64,000 nucleotides of DNA from Haloarcula halophila (GTDB taxonomy: Archaea > Halobacteriota > Halobacteria > Halobacteriales > Haloarculaceae). The notes under the pieces were generated by a model. That model made no database searches. It saw only the letters and a program-made list of their open reading frames with translations, and had not been told where the DNA came from. Position numbers and translations under genes: made by a program. The stretch spans positions 2,974,665 through 3,038,664 of the forward strand of contig NZ_CP119559.1 of NCBI RefSeq assembly GCF_029278565.1, written 5' to 3'. This document shows positions 33,558 through 42,858 of the stretch, piece after piece (within the stretch, counting starts at the first letter, position 1; every line of letters starts with the position of its first letter).

Positions 33558-34535
33558 ATGTCCAAGACAACTGAGTTCCCGGACTATCTCGACGTCGACT
33601 ACAGCGACGGCGAGGGCGAGTCGCCAGCGGACTACCCGACAGTCAACCACAAGATCGAGAAGGCCATCGAGGTCACCAAAAAGGGCCTCGAACAGTACGA
33701 GAACCCCGTCGTGATGTGGACCGGCGGGAAGGACTCGACGCTCACGCTGTACTTCGTCAAGGAGGTCGCGGACCGCTTCGATCTCGAAGTGCCGCCGGTC
33801 GTGTTCATCGATCACTATCAGCACTTCGACGAACTCATCGAGTTCGTCGAGCACTGGGCCGAGGAGTGGGATCTGGATGTCATCTGGGCTCGCAACACCG
33901 ACGTCGGCGACTACGTCGACGAGAACGGCCTCGAACCTGGCGACGATATCCCCGTCGACGCCCTCTCGGAACACAACCAGCACCACATCCGGAACATCCT
34001 CGAATACGAGGAAGAGACGTTCCCGTTCCTGCTCGACACGTACGTCGGCAACCACCTGCTGAAGACCGTCGCGCTCAACGACACCATCGAGGAGCACGAC
34101 GTCGACGGTATCATCTCGGGTATCCGCTGGGACGAACAGGAGTCCCGCGCCGACGAGACGTTCTTCTCGCCGCGCCACGACCCCGACATCTACCCGCCCC
34201 ACGACCGCGTCCAGTCGATCCTTCAGTTCGCAGAGCCGGACGTCTGGGAAGCCTTCTGGAACTTCGTCGTGCCGGACACCGTCGAGGGGTACCCCGACGA
34301 CGGCTACGTCCCGCAGGGGCAGGACGACCTGCCCGAGGGAATCGAGAAGGAAGACGTTCCCGTCTCGCCGAAGTACTTCGCTGGCTTCCGATCGCTGGGG
34401 AGCGAGGTCAGCACGGACAAGTCCGCCGAAGAGCCCGCGTGGCTCCAGGACATGGCGAACACGACCGAGCGCGCCGGCCGCGCCCAGGACAAAGAGGACC
34501 TGATGGAGCGCCTGCGCGATCTCGGCTACATGTAA
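33558..34535 (+). CDS. Phosphoadenosine phosphosulfate reductase family protein
   Basis: A 325-residue PP-loop ATP-pyrophosphatase-type protein. The PP motif is MWTGGKDSTLT near residue 55, followed by VFIDHYQHFDELI. A later segment, IISGIRWDEQESRADETFFSPRHDP in two parts, is the usual PAPS-reductase core. The CxxC/redox Cys of true PAPS reductases is not seen, so sulfate reduction is not assured; haloarchaeal members have been annotated this way on fold alone. An A/T-rich promoter stretch (AAAAAATACTTACTAC, 33520-33535) lies upstream. Confidence 0.82.
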   Translation: MSKTTEFPDYLDVDYSDGEGESPADYPTVNHKIEKAIEVTKKGLEQYENPVVMWTGGKDSTLTLYFVKEVADRFDLEVPPVVFIDHYQHFDELIEFVEHWAEEWDLDVIWARNTDVGDYVDENGLEPGDDIPVDALSEHNQHHIRNILEYEEETFPFLLDTYVGNHLLKTVALNDTIEEHDVDGIISGIRWDEQESRADETFFSPRHDPDIYPPHDRVQSILQFAEPDVWEAFWNFVVPDTVEGYPDDGYVPQGQDDLPEGIEKEDVPVSPKYFAGFRSLGSEVSTDKSAEEPAWLQDMANTTERAGRAQDKEDLMERLRDLGYM

Positions 34536-34568
34536 GCTTGCCGGCCCTGTCGAGATCCGGCCGCGCGG

Positions 34569-35288
34569 TCAGTCGGTGTCGTCGGGCACGGCTCGGTCCG
34601 TCTCCCGCCCGACCTCTCTGACGAACGCGAGGAAGTTATCGAACAACTGTTTCGCCTCGCAGGCGGCGTCGTAGTTCTCGTCGGTGATCCCGTCCAGCAC
34701 GGCAGCGATCCGTTCGTCGGTCAACTGGTCATCTTTCCCCTCGGTCACGGTACGGGCGGTCGCTCTGTCGTACTCCGGGTGGAACTGCACGGCGAAGACA
34801 CGGCCCTTCCGGAACCCGTGGATCCCGTAGTCGTTCCGGGCGAACACCGTCGCTCCGGGTGGTGCTTCGGTGACACTGTCGGAGTGTGTCGTGAAGACGA
34901 CGAAGTCGTCGTCGACCCCTTCGAGGAGCCGGTTTCGCCCGTCCTGCTGGACCGTCCGATACCCGATTTCGTACTCCCCCATCGGCTCGACACGGCCCCC
35001 GAGGACGTTCGCCAGGAGCTGGTGCCCGTAACAGACACCGAGAAACGGCATCCCAGTCTCGATGGCCTCGCCGACCCACTCTTTCAGCCGCCCGATCCAG
35101 GGCTCGTCCCAGTAGACCGAGGCCGACGAGCCGGTCACGACGCATCCGTCGAAGGCGAACGTCTCGGGCAGTTCGCCGGACGGACAGTGGTACTCGACGA
35201 GTTCGGCGTCGATCTCACGCCGGAAGTTGCGTCGGGTGTCCTCGGCGGCGTGTGCGGCATTCAGGAGTGCGAGCCGTGGCGAGGGCAT
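34569..35288 (-). CDS. Class I glutamine amidotransferase domain protein
   Basis: A 239-residue protein. The nucleophile elbow is FLGVCYGHQLLAN (Cys near residue 88), and the His/Glu pair is in VQFHPEYD near 170. This is the stand-alone GATase type related to GMP synthase amidotransferases. The partner or acceptor is unknown, and no synthetase lies beside it. It is convergent with the PAPS-reductase-like gene and follows gshA in the same direction after about 100 bases. Confidence 0.87.
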   Translation of the reverse strand: MPSPRLALLNAAHAAEDTRRNFRREIDAELVEYHCPSGELPETFAFDGCVVTGSSASVYWDEPWIGRLKEWVGEAIETGMPFLGVCYGHQLLANVLGGRVEPMGEYEIGYRTVQQDGRNRLLEGVDDDFVVFTTHSDSVTEAPPGATVFARNDYGIHGFRKGRVFAVQFHPEYDRATARTVTEGKDDQLTDERIAAVLDGITDENYDAACEAKQLFDNFLAFVREVGRETDRAVPDDTD

Positions 35289-35386
35289 CGGCTGTGCTTA
35301 CGATCTCGACGCACAAGTGACCCGGTGTTCTGTCACAACTTGCCACACCGGTGATCGACAGTGTGGTCTCCGTCCCGTCTCACGGA

Positions 35387-36532
35387 TCAGACCCTCCTAG
35401 AGACGCTGTTGGACGGTCCCGACCCCCCGATATCACGCTCCAGTCTGTCGGCCTGTGCGAGCCGGCGGTCCCGTGCTTCGCTCACCGTCACCGTCTCTTG
35501 CTCTATCGCCCCGGACAGTGGCTCGTACGCCGAGAGATCGAACCCGAACGTTCCGAGGTACGACCGGAGCGCCCGGGAGTCGAGGCCGTCCCGGATCGCG
35601 GCCTCGGTGTGGTCCACGACAGTCTGGAACGGTGGCAGCCCGACTGTGTCGCCGCCCGGCCCGATTGCTCCGAGGTCGGGGTCGGTCTCGTCGTGGATCA
35701 CGACGTCGGCATCCCGGAGTTGTTCGACGATCGAACCGATATCGTCGGCGAGCCGGACGATCTGGCTCGGTAGCGCGGTGTCGGGCGAGCGCCACTCGAC
35801 CGTCCCGAACTCGCTCCGGAGCTGTACCGGGGTCCACACTGCACTCTCGGGTTCGAAACTATCCTCGACTGTCGCCCGGTCCAGCCCCACGTCCAGGCTC
35901 GACTGCACGAACGCCTCGTAACAGCGGTCGAGACGACCCTCCCACTCCGCAGCGTCCTCGACGTACGGCCAGAGTACGCCCTGGTTCGGGAGGCCGTCGT
36001 AGGCGAGCCAGCGGTAGAGCTTCGACCGGGCGCCGTTCGCCACGGGTTGTCCCCGGAAGTGCCGCGCCGAGTTGACCAGTGCGAGGGCGGGGTCCATCGC
36101 GATGAGCGTGTTCAATTGGTCGACCTTCCGTCCGGGGAGTTGCTCGAAGTGGAGATGTGTCCCAGCGCAGTGACGGACGTACTCGAAGTCCGTCCCGACG
36201 ACAGCGTTCTGGATCCGTGTCCGCTCGCTGGGGAGTTCCCGGACCTCCTCGGCGTTGAGGGGTGTCGCGAGCGGGACGAGCCGTTTGTCGAGTTCACGAG
36301 CGCGGTCCAGCACGCGCTGGACACGCTCGAACAGTTCCGCTTCGAGTTGTGCGGTCGTCTCGCAGGGTGTCGTCTTGACTTCGAGCATCGGCCGGACGAA
36401 CTCCCGTTCTGCACCCGGGGATGCGTCGACCAGTCCCTCCGGTTCCACGAGGCGCCCGTCCTCGTCGATCACCCAATACTCGACCTCGATGCTCCGTCTG
36501 ATCTGATCTCTCGATGGCACAGTCTGTGGCAT
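35387..36532 (-). CDS. gshA: Glutamate-cysteine ligase, GCS2 type
   Basis: A 381-residue ligase from ATG 36532 (MPQTVPSRDQIRRSIEVEYW). The E-V-E-Y-W start, the MLEVKTTPCET segment, CAGTHLHFEQ and the WRSPDTALPSQ region near 275 are family marks. It joins glutamate and cysteine through the gamma-carboxyl group to give gamma-glutamylcysteine, the main low-molecular-weight thiol of haloarchaea. Length is near that of the haloarchaeal enzyme. Upstream there are more than 300 bases without a gene. Confidence 0.85.
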   Translation of the reverse strand: MPQTVPSRDQIRRSIEVEYWVIDEDGRLVEPEGLVDASPGAEREFVRPMLEVKTTPCETTAQLEAELFERVQRVLDRARELDKRLVPLATPLNAEEVRELPSERTRIQNAVVGTDFEYVRHCAGTHLHFEQLPGRKVDQLNTLIAMDPALALVNSARHFRGQPVANGARSKLYRWLAYDGLPNQGVLWPYVEDAAEWEGRLDRCYEAFVQSSLDVGLDRATVEDSFEPESAVWTPVQLRSEFGTVEWRSPDTALPSQIVRLADDIGSIVEQLRDADVVIHDETDPDLGAIGPGGDTVGLPPFQTVVDHTEAAIRDGLDSRALRSYLGTFGFDLSAYEPLSGAIEQETVTVSEARDRRLAQADRLERDIGGSGPSNSVSRRV

Positions 36533-36849
36533 TCGTCTCGCAGCGAGCACCCGTCCCGCAGGACGCGTGTGGTCTCCATCCGTCGACCCGGGACCGCAAC
36601 CGACGCTCGGCCCGCGGGCAGCGGCCGTTCACCAGTGATACGCCGGTCGCTGGGTTATCGTGTGGCGCTCACTCGGTGGTGCATGTCAAATCGTACCACG
36701 ATACTCCGGTAAGAGTTCTTCGACTAATTTCTTCACAATACCTTATATACAACTCATGTTCGCGGGAAAACTCGCTCATCCGGACAACGATTACCGCGAT
36801 AGTTGGTTGTCTGGTTCTTTTCGTACGTACCGTCCGTAGCTACGGTTAC
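36533..36849. other. Gene-free stretch upstream of gshA
   Basis: 317 bases between gshA and a membrane-protein remnant. It presumably holds the gshA promoter on the minus strand. The right half (36720-36760) is A/T-rich with a TATA-like CCTTATATAC at about 36742-36751, which could serve the remnant gene on the plus strand. I see no coding sequence in it. Confidence 0.4.
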
Positions 36850-37085
36850 CGCCGGCGTTCGACCGGCCTGTCGCCGCCACGGTCATCTCGTTCGCGTTCG
36901 CTGTCGCCCCCATAGACGACTACGCCCTCCAGTCGTTCGGCACCGCGGCCATCCTCGCCGGTGGGGTCGTCGTGATCGGCCACACGATCGGCTACCCGTA
37001 GGGCAACGTCGGCTTCTTCGGCGTGGCGGTCGGCCTGGCGATCAGCCTCCTGGGGCTGTTCCAGCAGGTCACGACGACAGCCTGA
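36850..37085 (+). pseudogene. Remnant of a small membrane protein with in-frame stop
   Basis: One frame reads as membrane protein: FDRPVAATVISFAFAVAP, then AAILAGGVVVIGHTIGYP, a TAG codon (around 37000), and then GNVGFFGVAVGLAISLLGL to a final TGA at 37083-37085. The hydrophobic pattern continues across the TAG, so this is a gene broken by one nonsense change and lacking a clear start. No family was recognised. Confidence 0.45.
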
Positions 37086-37133
37086 CGCCGTGTCACGGAA
37101 ACACTCAACTCGGTCCGGGGCGCACCCTCTCCC

Positions 37134-37685
37134 ATGTCCGCCGCGTACGATTGGCTCACACTGGACGACGACGAGGAGATCGTCTGGGAGGGCCAGCCCT
37201 CCAGTGAATCGCTGTACGGCACCTACATCGTCGGTGCGCTCCTGATCCCGCTCGTCGGACTGGGACTGCTCGTCATCTTCGGGGGGTACCTGACGATGAC
37301 CCACACCGATTACGTCATCACGACAAAGGGTGTCTACAAGAAAAGCGGCATCCTCAGCCGCTCGGTCGCCGAGATCGAGTACGAGAAGGTCCAGAACACC
37401 GCCTACTCCGCGGGACCGATCGGTCGTTCGCTGGGGTACGGGACCGTCGAGATCAGCACCGCCGGTGGCTCCGGAGTCGAGATGACGCTCCGTGGTGTCG
37501 AGGACCCACAGGCCGTCCAGAAGCAACTCTCTCGGCGTGTCACGCAGGTCCAGGGGACCGAGTCCGAGGAGGAAGAGTCGACCGCCGACGTTCTCGACGA
37601 GATCCTGGCCGAACTCCGCGCGATCCGCCAGTCGCTCGACGACGGCTCACGGCCGCCGACCGGCGACCAGCCGCGGGACAGATGA
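37134..37685 (+). CDS. Membrane PH-domain (bPH2/YdbS-like) protein A
   Basis: A 183-residue protein. E-I-V-W-E-G-Q-P near residue 15, two membrane helices (about 27-60), then the bacterial PH domain with TDYVITTKGVYKKSGI and VEYEKVQNTAY-like segments and YGTVEISTAGG. The C-terminus is an acidic tail with AELRAIRQSL. Such proteins sit in the cell membrane; their ligand is unknown. The start of the next gene overlaps its stop by four bases (ATGA), so the two form an operon of paralogues. Confidence 0.87.
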   Translation: MSAAYDWLTLDDDEEIVWEGQPSSESLYGTYIVGALLIPLVGLGLLVIFGGYLTMTHTDYVITTKGVYKKSGILSRSVAEIEYEKVQNTAYSAGPIGRSLGYGTVEISTAGGSGVEMTLRGVEDPQAVQKQLSRRVTQVQGTESEEEESTADVLDEILAELRAIRQSLDDGSRPPTGDQPRDR

Positions 37686-38287
37686 GCGACGTAGAGTGGC
37701 TCCCGGCGGCCGGCGACGAACACATCGTCTGGCAGGGTCGGCCCCGCAACCGGGTCGTCCTCCAGGGACTCGCCGTCGGTGTCCTCACTGGGGCCGTCGT
37801 CGCCGCTGTCGCCGTCGAACTCGTCGCTTCCGGGACACTCTCGCTCGTCGGTGGCCTCGCTGTCGGGGTCCCGATCGCGGTACTGGCGGTCGCCGTGCCC
37901 ACCGGAGCGGTGTGGCTCTGGCGACGGACGACCCACTACGTTCTGACTGAACGGGCGCTCTATCACCGAACCGGCGTCCTCTCGGTCACGGTGACCGAAC
38001 TCCCACTGGGGAAGATCCAGAACACCGCCTACGACCTGTGGATGCTCGGCGTCGTCTTCGGCCACGGAACCGTCACCGTCGATACAGCCAGCAGTGAGGG
38101 AGCGGAACTCACACTGCGGGCGCTGGACGACCCCGACGACGTTCACCGGCAGATCAGTGCGTATCTAAAGCGGTTTCAGGGTGGTACTGACGACCTTCCC
38201 GGGACGCTCGACCAGTGGCGTGCCGTCCTCAGAGAGACACGGCGGATCAGGCGGCTGACCGCTGACGCGGACTCAGGAGGCAGTTAG
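37682..38287 (+). CDS. Membrane PH-domain (bPH2/YdbS-like) protein B
   Basis: A 201-residue paralogue of the preceding protein: HIVWQGRP at residue about 15, two long hydrophobic segments (26-75), then HYVLTERALYHRTGV, the PLGKIQNTAYD block and HGTVTVDTASSEG. It probably forms a hetero-oligomer with protein A, because they are translationally coupled (ATGA). Its last 15 bases overlap the convergent pilin gene. Confidence 0.87.
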   Translation: MSDVEWLPAAGDEHIVWQGRPRNRVVLQGLAVGVLTGAVVAAVAVELVASGTLSLVGGLAVGVPIAVLAVAVPTGAVWLWRRTTHYVLTERALYHRTGVLSVTVTELPLGKIQNTAYDLWMLGVVFGHGTVTVDTASSEGAELTLRALDDPDDVHRQISAYLKRFQGGTDDLPGTLDQWRAVLRETRRIRRLTADADSGGS

Positions 38288-38830
38288 CGTCTTCTCGACG
38301 ACGACAGCCCCCGAGGGGGTGTGGACGATACGGACGGTGATCCTGTCGCCGTCGGCGAGGGAGCAAGCCCCGTTTGTCAGCCGGAAGCGGATGGTGTCGC
38401 CCGCGCTGAACGCGGTGTCGCCCGTGGTCGGATCGAGCGCGCCTCCCTCCGGGGAGTGGTAGTCGAAGATGTGGTCGCCCTCGATATGGTTCGGGCTACC
38501 GGAGCCGACAGCCTCGTCCGGGAGGTCGACCAGTCGACCGCGCTTGCCACAGGCGTCGGTGGCGTCGACGGCGACCTCGACGTGTTCGACCTGGATGGTA
38601 TCGCCAGCCTCGTGTGTGATGTTGACGACCTGGTCGTAACGACCACCGGGACCAGTGACGTCCCGGACGAGCTGGCCGCTGGACTGGGCGACGACCGGCG
38701 CCGGTTCGCCGACTTGGCTCGGAAAGCCGAGGGTGACGACCGACACCGTCGAGGCGAGCATGACGACTACCGCGACCAACAGGACCGTCGAGACGACCGG
38801 CGATACCCCCCGTTCCGTGGCTGGAACCAT
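38273..38830 (-). CDS. Archaeal type IV pilin-like protein
   Basis: A 185-residue secreted protein from ATG 38830. The N-terminus has the class III signal: ATERGVSPVVSTVLLVAVV, with cleavage expected between R and G by the prepilin peptidase, leaving the hydrophobic helix that packs into a pilus. The rest is a beta-rich domain with two cysteines (DACGK and NGACS). It is convergent with the PH operon and divergent from the MFS gene. No pilus assembly ATPase is in the window. Confidence 0.83.
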   Translation of the reverse strand: MVPATERGVSPVVSTVLLVAVVVMLASTVSVVTLGFPSQVGEPAPVVAQSSGQLVRDVTGPGGRYDQVVNITHEAGDTIQVEHVEVAVDATDACGKRGRLVDLPDEAVGSGSPNHIEGDHIFDYHSPEGGALDPTTGDTAFSAGDTIRFRLTNGACSLADGDRITVRIVHTPSGAVVVEKTLTAS

Positions 38831-38924
38831 CTCCGTGGGCGCCGTTCGTGCGGCTTCAGGGAAAAACACTCGGAGCCGACCGTTCGCCGACACGTATTTT
38901 CCCTCCCTCGCCGTACGCTCTCGC

Positions 38925-40112
38925 GTGAGCGTCCGCCGGGAGCGAATGGTCCTCGCCGGGGTGGTCTTCGCCGTCCTGCTCGCACAGGTGTTGCTCTACC
39001 CGGGGGTCGACACCCTCGTGCGGGCACTGGGTGCCGAGACGGACCTCGACGCCAGCATGTGGTTCCTCGCCGCGGAGTTCGCCGCGTTCGTGGCCTTCGC
39101 CGGGGTCTGGGGCGTGTTGAGCGACGCGAGCGGTCGCCGTCTCCCCTTTATCGTCGGCGGTGCCGTCACGGGTGGGCTGTTGTACGGGCTACTGGCGTGG
39201 CTCCCGGGGGTGGCCAGCGTCTCTTTCGAGACGATCCTCCTCGTCCGCGCGCTCCAGGGTGCGGCGACCATCGCTCCCTTCTCGCTGTCGATGACGATGC
39301 TGATGGACCTCTCCGGCGGCCACGGGCGCAACATGGGCGCGGCGGGTATCGCCATCGGCTCCGGGACGGCCCTGGGTGCGCCGCTGGGCGGCCAGTTGTA
39401 CGGCGTCGCACCGACGCTTCCCCTGGCGGTGGCCGGCGGACTCCTGTTCGTCGTCGCCGCTCTCGCCACCCTAGCGACGGATCGCGCCCCGGCAGACGGG
39501 AGCCGGATCGGCGACGCGCTGACCGGTCTCCGAACGACGCCGACGCTGGCGATTCCCTACACGTTCGGCTTCGTCGACCGAATGACAGCGGGCTTTTTCG
39601 CCCTCGTGGGTACACTATATTTCAGGACAGTGTTCTCGCTGACGCCCGCCGAGACGGGGGTGATGCTCGCGCTGTTTTTCGCGCCGTTCGCGCTGTTGCA
39701 GTACCCCTTCGGGGTCCTCTCGGACCGGGTCGGACGGACGGTCCCGGTCGCCGTCGGCTCCTCGCTGTACGGACTTGCCGTCGTCGCCGTCGGCCTGGCG
39801 CCGACCGCTCTCACGGCCGGTCTGGGGATGGTCGTCGTCGGTGTCATCGGGGCGCTGATGGCACCCGCGACGATGGCGCTCGTCTCCGATCTGGCCGGCG
39901 ACGCGGAACGGGGCGGGGCGATGGCCGGGTTCAACGCCGCCGGAAGCGTCGGGTTCCTGGCGGGCATTCTCGTGGGCGGACTGGTCGCCGGCGAGGTCGG
40001 CTATCTCGCCGCGTTCGTCGTCGCGGGTGGCGCGGAACTGGTGGTCGCGTTGGTCGCGCTCCCGGGGCTGTTGCGCCTGGAGCTTCCCGGTCAGGAACGG
40101 CCGGCCGACTGA
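38925..40112 (+). CDS. MFS transporter
   Basis: A 395-residue protein with about 12 membrane helices from GTG 38925. The major-facilitator loop motif appears as G-V-L-S-D-A-S-G-R-R near residue 65 and again as G-V-L-S-D-R-V-G-R-T near 263. Drug or sugar export is possible; the substrate is unknown. GTG 38925 is chosen because CGTATTTTCC lies about 27 bases upstream, which suggests a leaderless transcript. The open frame further upstream is antisense to the pilin gene. Confidence 0.87.
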   Translation: MSVRRERMVLAGVVFAVLLAQVLLYPGVDTLVRALGAETDLDASMWFLAAEFAAFVAFAGVWGVLSDASGRRLPFIVGGAVTGGLLYGLLAWLPGVASVSFETILLVRALQGAATIAPFSLSMTMLMDLSGGHGRNMGAAGIAIGSGTALGAPLGGQLYGVAPTLPLAVAGGLLFVVAALATLATDRAPADGSRIGDALTGLRTTPTLAIPYTFGFVDRMTAGFFALVGTLYFRTVFSLTPAETGVMLALFFAPFALLQYPFGVLSDRVGRTVPVAVGSSLYGLAVVAVGLAPTALTAGLGMVVVGVIGALMAPATMALVSDLAGDAERGGAMAGFNAAGSVGFLAGILVGGLVAGEVGYLAAFVVAGGAELVVALVALPGLLRLELPGQERPAD

Positions 40113-40128
40113 CGGTGAGCCGCGGGAG

Positions 40129-42171
40129 CTACGTGGCGTCGCCGATAGCCTCCAGAACCGCCGGGTTCTCGATGCTGGAGCGGTCGCCGATGGCCTCGCC
40201 CCGATAGGCTGCGGCGATCGCCCGGCGGACGATCTTCCCGCCCTGGGTCTTCGGGAAGGCGTCGACGAACAGTACCTCCCTGGGCCGGAACGGTTTGCCC
40301 AACTCCGCGCCGACGGTCTCCCGGATGGCGTCGGCCAGGTCCTCGCCGGCCTCGTGGTCGGGACCGAGGACCACGTAGAGGACGACTGCAGTCCCGGTCG
40401 TCTCGTCGGGTGCGCCGACGGCGGCCGCCTGGTTGACCGCCGGGTGTTCGATCGCCGCGCCTTCGACCTCCGCGGGGCCGACCTTCCGGCCGGCGACGTT
40501 GAGTGCGTCGTCGGCTCGTCCGTGGAGGTACCAGAGCCCGTCCTCGGCCCGCTGAGCCCAGTCGCCGTGGTCCCACACGTCGGGCCAGGTCGACCAGTAC
40601 TCTTCGACGTACCGTTCGTCGCCGCCCCACAGCGACTTCGTCATCGACGGACAGGAGTCCCGGGCGACCAGGTAGCCCCGTTCGTGGGTGTCGCGGATGG
40701 ACTCGCCGGCATCGTCGACGATGTCGACGTCCATCCCCAGTCCCGGACCGCCGAGCGTGCCCGGGTTGAGCGGCTGGATCGGCAACGGCATGAGGAAACA
40801 CCCCATGATCTCGGTCCCGCCGGAGATGTTGACGATCGGGCACGACTCGCCGCCGACGTGCTCGTAGAACCACTCCCAGCTCTCCTCGTCCCAGGGTTCT
40901 CCGGTCGAACCCAGCATCCGCAGACTGGAGAGGTCGTGGCCCGCAAGCCACTCCTCGCCCCGTTTGCGTAGCGCCCGGATCGCGGTCGGCGAGACGCCGA
41001 AGACGGTCAGATCGTGACGGTCGATCATCGCCCAGAAGCGGTCCGGTTCGGGGTGGTCGGGTGCACCCTCGTACATGAAGACGGTGCCGCCGAAGGCGTG
41101 GTTGCCCAGCAGTGTCCAGGGACCCATCATCCAGCCGATATCGCTGACCCAGAAGAACCGATCGGCGGGATCGTGGTCGAACCCGAAGTACACTTCCTTG
41201 GCCGCCTGGAGGAGCGCGCCGGCGTGGGTGTGGACGATCCCTTTCGGTTTCCCGGTCGTCCCCGAGGAGTACAACAGCATCGAGGGCTGGCCGCTGGGCA
41301 GCGATTTGGCCGCGTAGCTGTCGGGTTGCTCCCCGACGGCGTCGTCCCACCACTCGTCGCGACGGGTCCACTGGAGGGTCCGATCGGGATGCTCCGCCGT
41401 CCCGACCCGGTCGTAGACGACAGTGTGTTCGACGCCCGGGCCGTCGACACGGTCGGCAGCGTCGGCGATGGCCTCCTCGGCCGTCCCCTTGAGATCGATG
41501 ACCGAGCCACGGCGGTAGAACCCGTCGGCGGTGAACAGCACCGAGGGGTTGGCGTCCGCGAGACGGGTCGCGGTCGCGTCGACGCCGAAGCCCGAGAAGA
41601 TGGGGACTGCGACGGCACCGACCTTCAGACAGCCATAGAGGACCGCCGCGACCTCCGGGACCATCGGCATGTAGAGGCCGACGGTGTCGCCGGTCCTGAC
41701 GCCGACGGAGTCGAGGTAGCTGGCGACCCGGCTGGCCTGCCTGTTCAGGGTGTGGAACGTCACCTCGCGGACGTCGCCGGGTTCACCCTCCCAGACGAGC
41801 GCGGCGTGGTTGCGCGACCCGCTGTCCCGGGCGGCGTGTCTGTCGAGGACGTTGTGAGCGGCGTTGATCCGGCCGCCGGGGTACCAGTCGGTGAACTGCG
41901 GGCCGTCGTAGGTCTCGCCGGCGACCGTCCGGGACTGGCGCTCCCTGACGCTGTCGTAGGTCTCGAAGAACTCGATGCCGAGGTAGTCGACGAGTTCGTC
42001 CCAGAACCATTCGACGCCGGAGTCCGGTTCGTCCGGCAGTTCGGTGGTCGTCCGCTCGACGAGTCCCTCGTAGTCCTCGATCCCGTAGGTCCGCATGAAC
42101 TCACGGACGTTCGTCGCTTCGACGAACGCCTCGGACGGTACGTGTCGGTAGTCGCCGCCGTCGCTGCCCAT
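40129..42171 (-). CDS. AMP-forming acyl-CoA synthetase (acetyl-CoA synthetase-like)
   Basis: A 680-residue ligase that activates a carboxylic acid with ATP and CoA. The N-terminal ACS domain is about residues 30-110. The ATP loop is LYSSGTTGKPKGIVH near 275; other core blocks are FGVSPTAIRALRKRG, L-G-S-T-G-E-P-W and NISGGTEIMG. The C-terminal lysine is in FPKTQGGKIVRR. ATG 42171 starts the homology. The acid used is unknown; acetate or propionate are candidates because of its type. It is divergent from the GNAT gene. Confidence 0.9.
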   Translation of the reverse strand: MGSDGGDYRHVPSEAFVEATNVREFMRTYGIEDYEGLVERTTTELPDEPDSGVEWFWDELVDYLGIEFFETYDSVRERQSRTVAGETYDGPQFTDWYPGGRINAAHNVLDRHAARDSGSRNHAALVWEGEPGDVREVTFHTLNRQASRVASYLDSVGVRTGDTVGLYMPMVPEVAAVLYGCLKVGAVAVPIFSGFGVDATATRLADANPSVLFTADGFYRRGSVIDLKGTAEEAIADAADRVDGPGVEHTVVYDRVGTAEHPDRTLQWTRRDEWWDDAVGEQPDSYAAKSLPSGQPSMLLYSSGTTGKPKGIVHTHAGALLQAAKEVYFGFDHDPADRFFWVSDIGWMMGPWTLLGNHAFGGTVFMYEGAPDHPEPDRFWAMIDRHDLTVFGVSPTAIRALRKRGEEWLAGHDLSSLRMLGSTGEPWDEESWEWFYEHVGGESCPIVNISGGTEIMGCFLMPLPIQPLNPGTLGGPGLGMDVDIVDDAGESIRDTHERGYLVARDSCPSMTKSLWGGDERYVEEYWSTWPDVWDHGDWAQRAEDGLWYLHGRADDALNVAGRKVGPAEVEGAAIEHPAVNQAAAVGAPDETTGTAVVLYVVLGPDHEAGEDLADAIRETVGAELGKPFRPREVLFVDAFPKTQGGKIVRRAIAAAYRGEAIGDRSSIENPAVLEAIGDAT

Positions 42172-42276
42172 ACGTGTCTCTCGATGACACGACCCAAAGT
42201 AGTTGTGTGGGGTTGCACCGACCGGTCCGACCGCCCACCAGCAAACCCTTTTGCCGTGGCCGGCCAACGTCGGGAT

Positions 42277-42858
42277 ATGTACGTCCGGGACGCGAAAAAC
42301 CGCGAGGAGGTCTGGCTGCTGGACCACATCGAAGCGATGGGGCTCGACGAGACAGCGTTCCGTTCCCGTGACTACGTCGTCGCCATCGACGAGGAGAGCC
42401 ACGAGAAGGCCGGCTTCGGCCGCATCCGTATCCACAAGACCGACGACGGCGACTACTGTGAACTGACGAGCATCGGCGTCCTGGAAGAGTGGCGCGGCCA
42501 GGGGGTCGGCGCCCACGTCATCGAACGGCTCGTCGAGTACGCGGCCGACGAGGGGTTCGACGTGGTGTACTCGCTGACGAACGCAGCCGACTACCTCGCG
42601 CAGTTCGGATTCGAGCCGATCGAGCCCGAACAGCTGCCGGCGAAGCTCCGCGACCGGCTGGTGACCAAACAGGAGAACATCCAGCCCGGGGCGGTCCCGC
42701 TCCGGCTCCAGGTCGAGCGGTTCTGGATGCCCGACCGGTTCCGGGAGCGGTTCAAGGCCGCGTCGGCCGACGAAGCGGCCGAATCCGAGCCCGACGAGTC
42801 GGCGGAGGACTTCGGGATCGATCCGGAAGAGGCGACCTACAAGTACGATACCAGCTAG
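42277..42858 (+). CDS. GNAT family N-acetyltransferase
   Basis: A 193-residue protein. The acetyl-CoA loop reads SIGVLEEWRGQGVGAHVIERL (R-x-x-G-x-G/A), near residue 70. The last GNAT strand is VVYSLTNAADYLAQFGFEPI. A C-terminal extension of about 60 residues ends in an acidic tail. The acceptor is unknown. TTTTGCCGTGG lies about 25 bases upstream and fits a leaderless promoter. The stop overlaps the convergent FKBP stop. Confidence 0.87.
   Translation: MYVRDAKNREEVWLLDHIEAMGLDETAFRSRDYVVAIDEESHEKAGFGRIRIHKTDDGDYCELTSIGVLEEWRGQGVGAHVIERLVEYAADEGFDVVYSLTNAADYLAQFGFEPIEPEQLPAKLRDRLVTKQENIQPGAVPLRLQVERFWMPDRFRERFKAASADEAAESEPDESAEDFGIDPEEATYKYDTS

Noticed and set aside
40091..41371. 426-codon open frame on the minus strand, other phase than the synthetase
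   Set aside because: Arg/Gly-rich translation typical of an out-of-frame shadow of the acyl-CoA synthetase.
40129..42516. N-terminal extension of the acyl-CoA synthetase to 42516
   Set aside because: It overlaps the divergent GNAT gene and its promoter; homology begins at ATG 42171.
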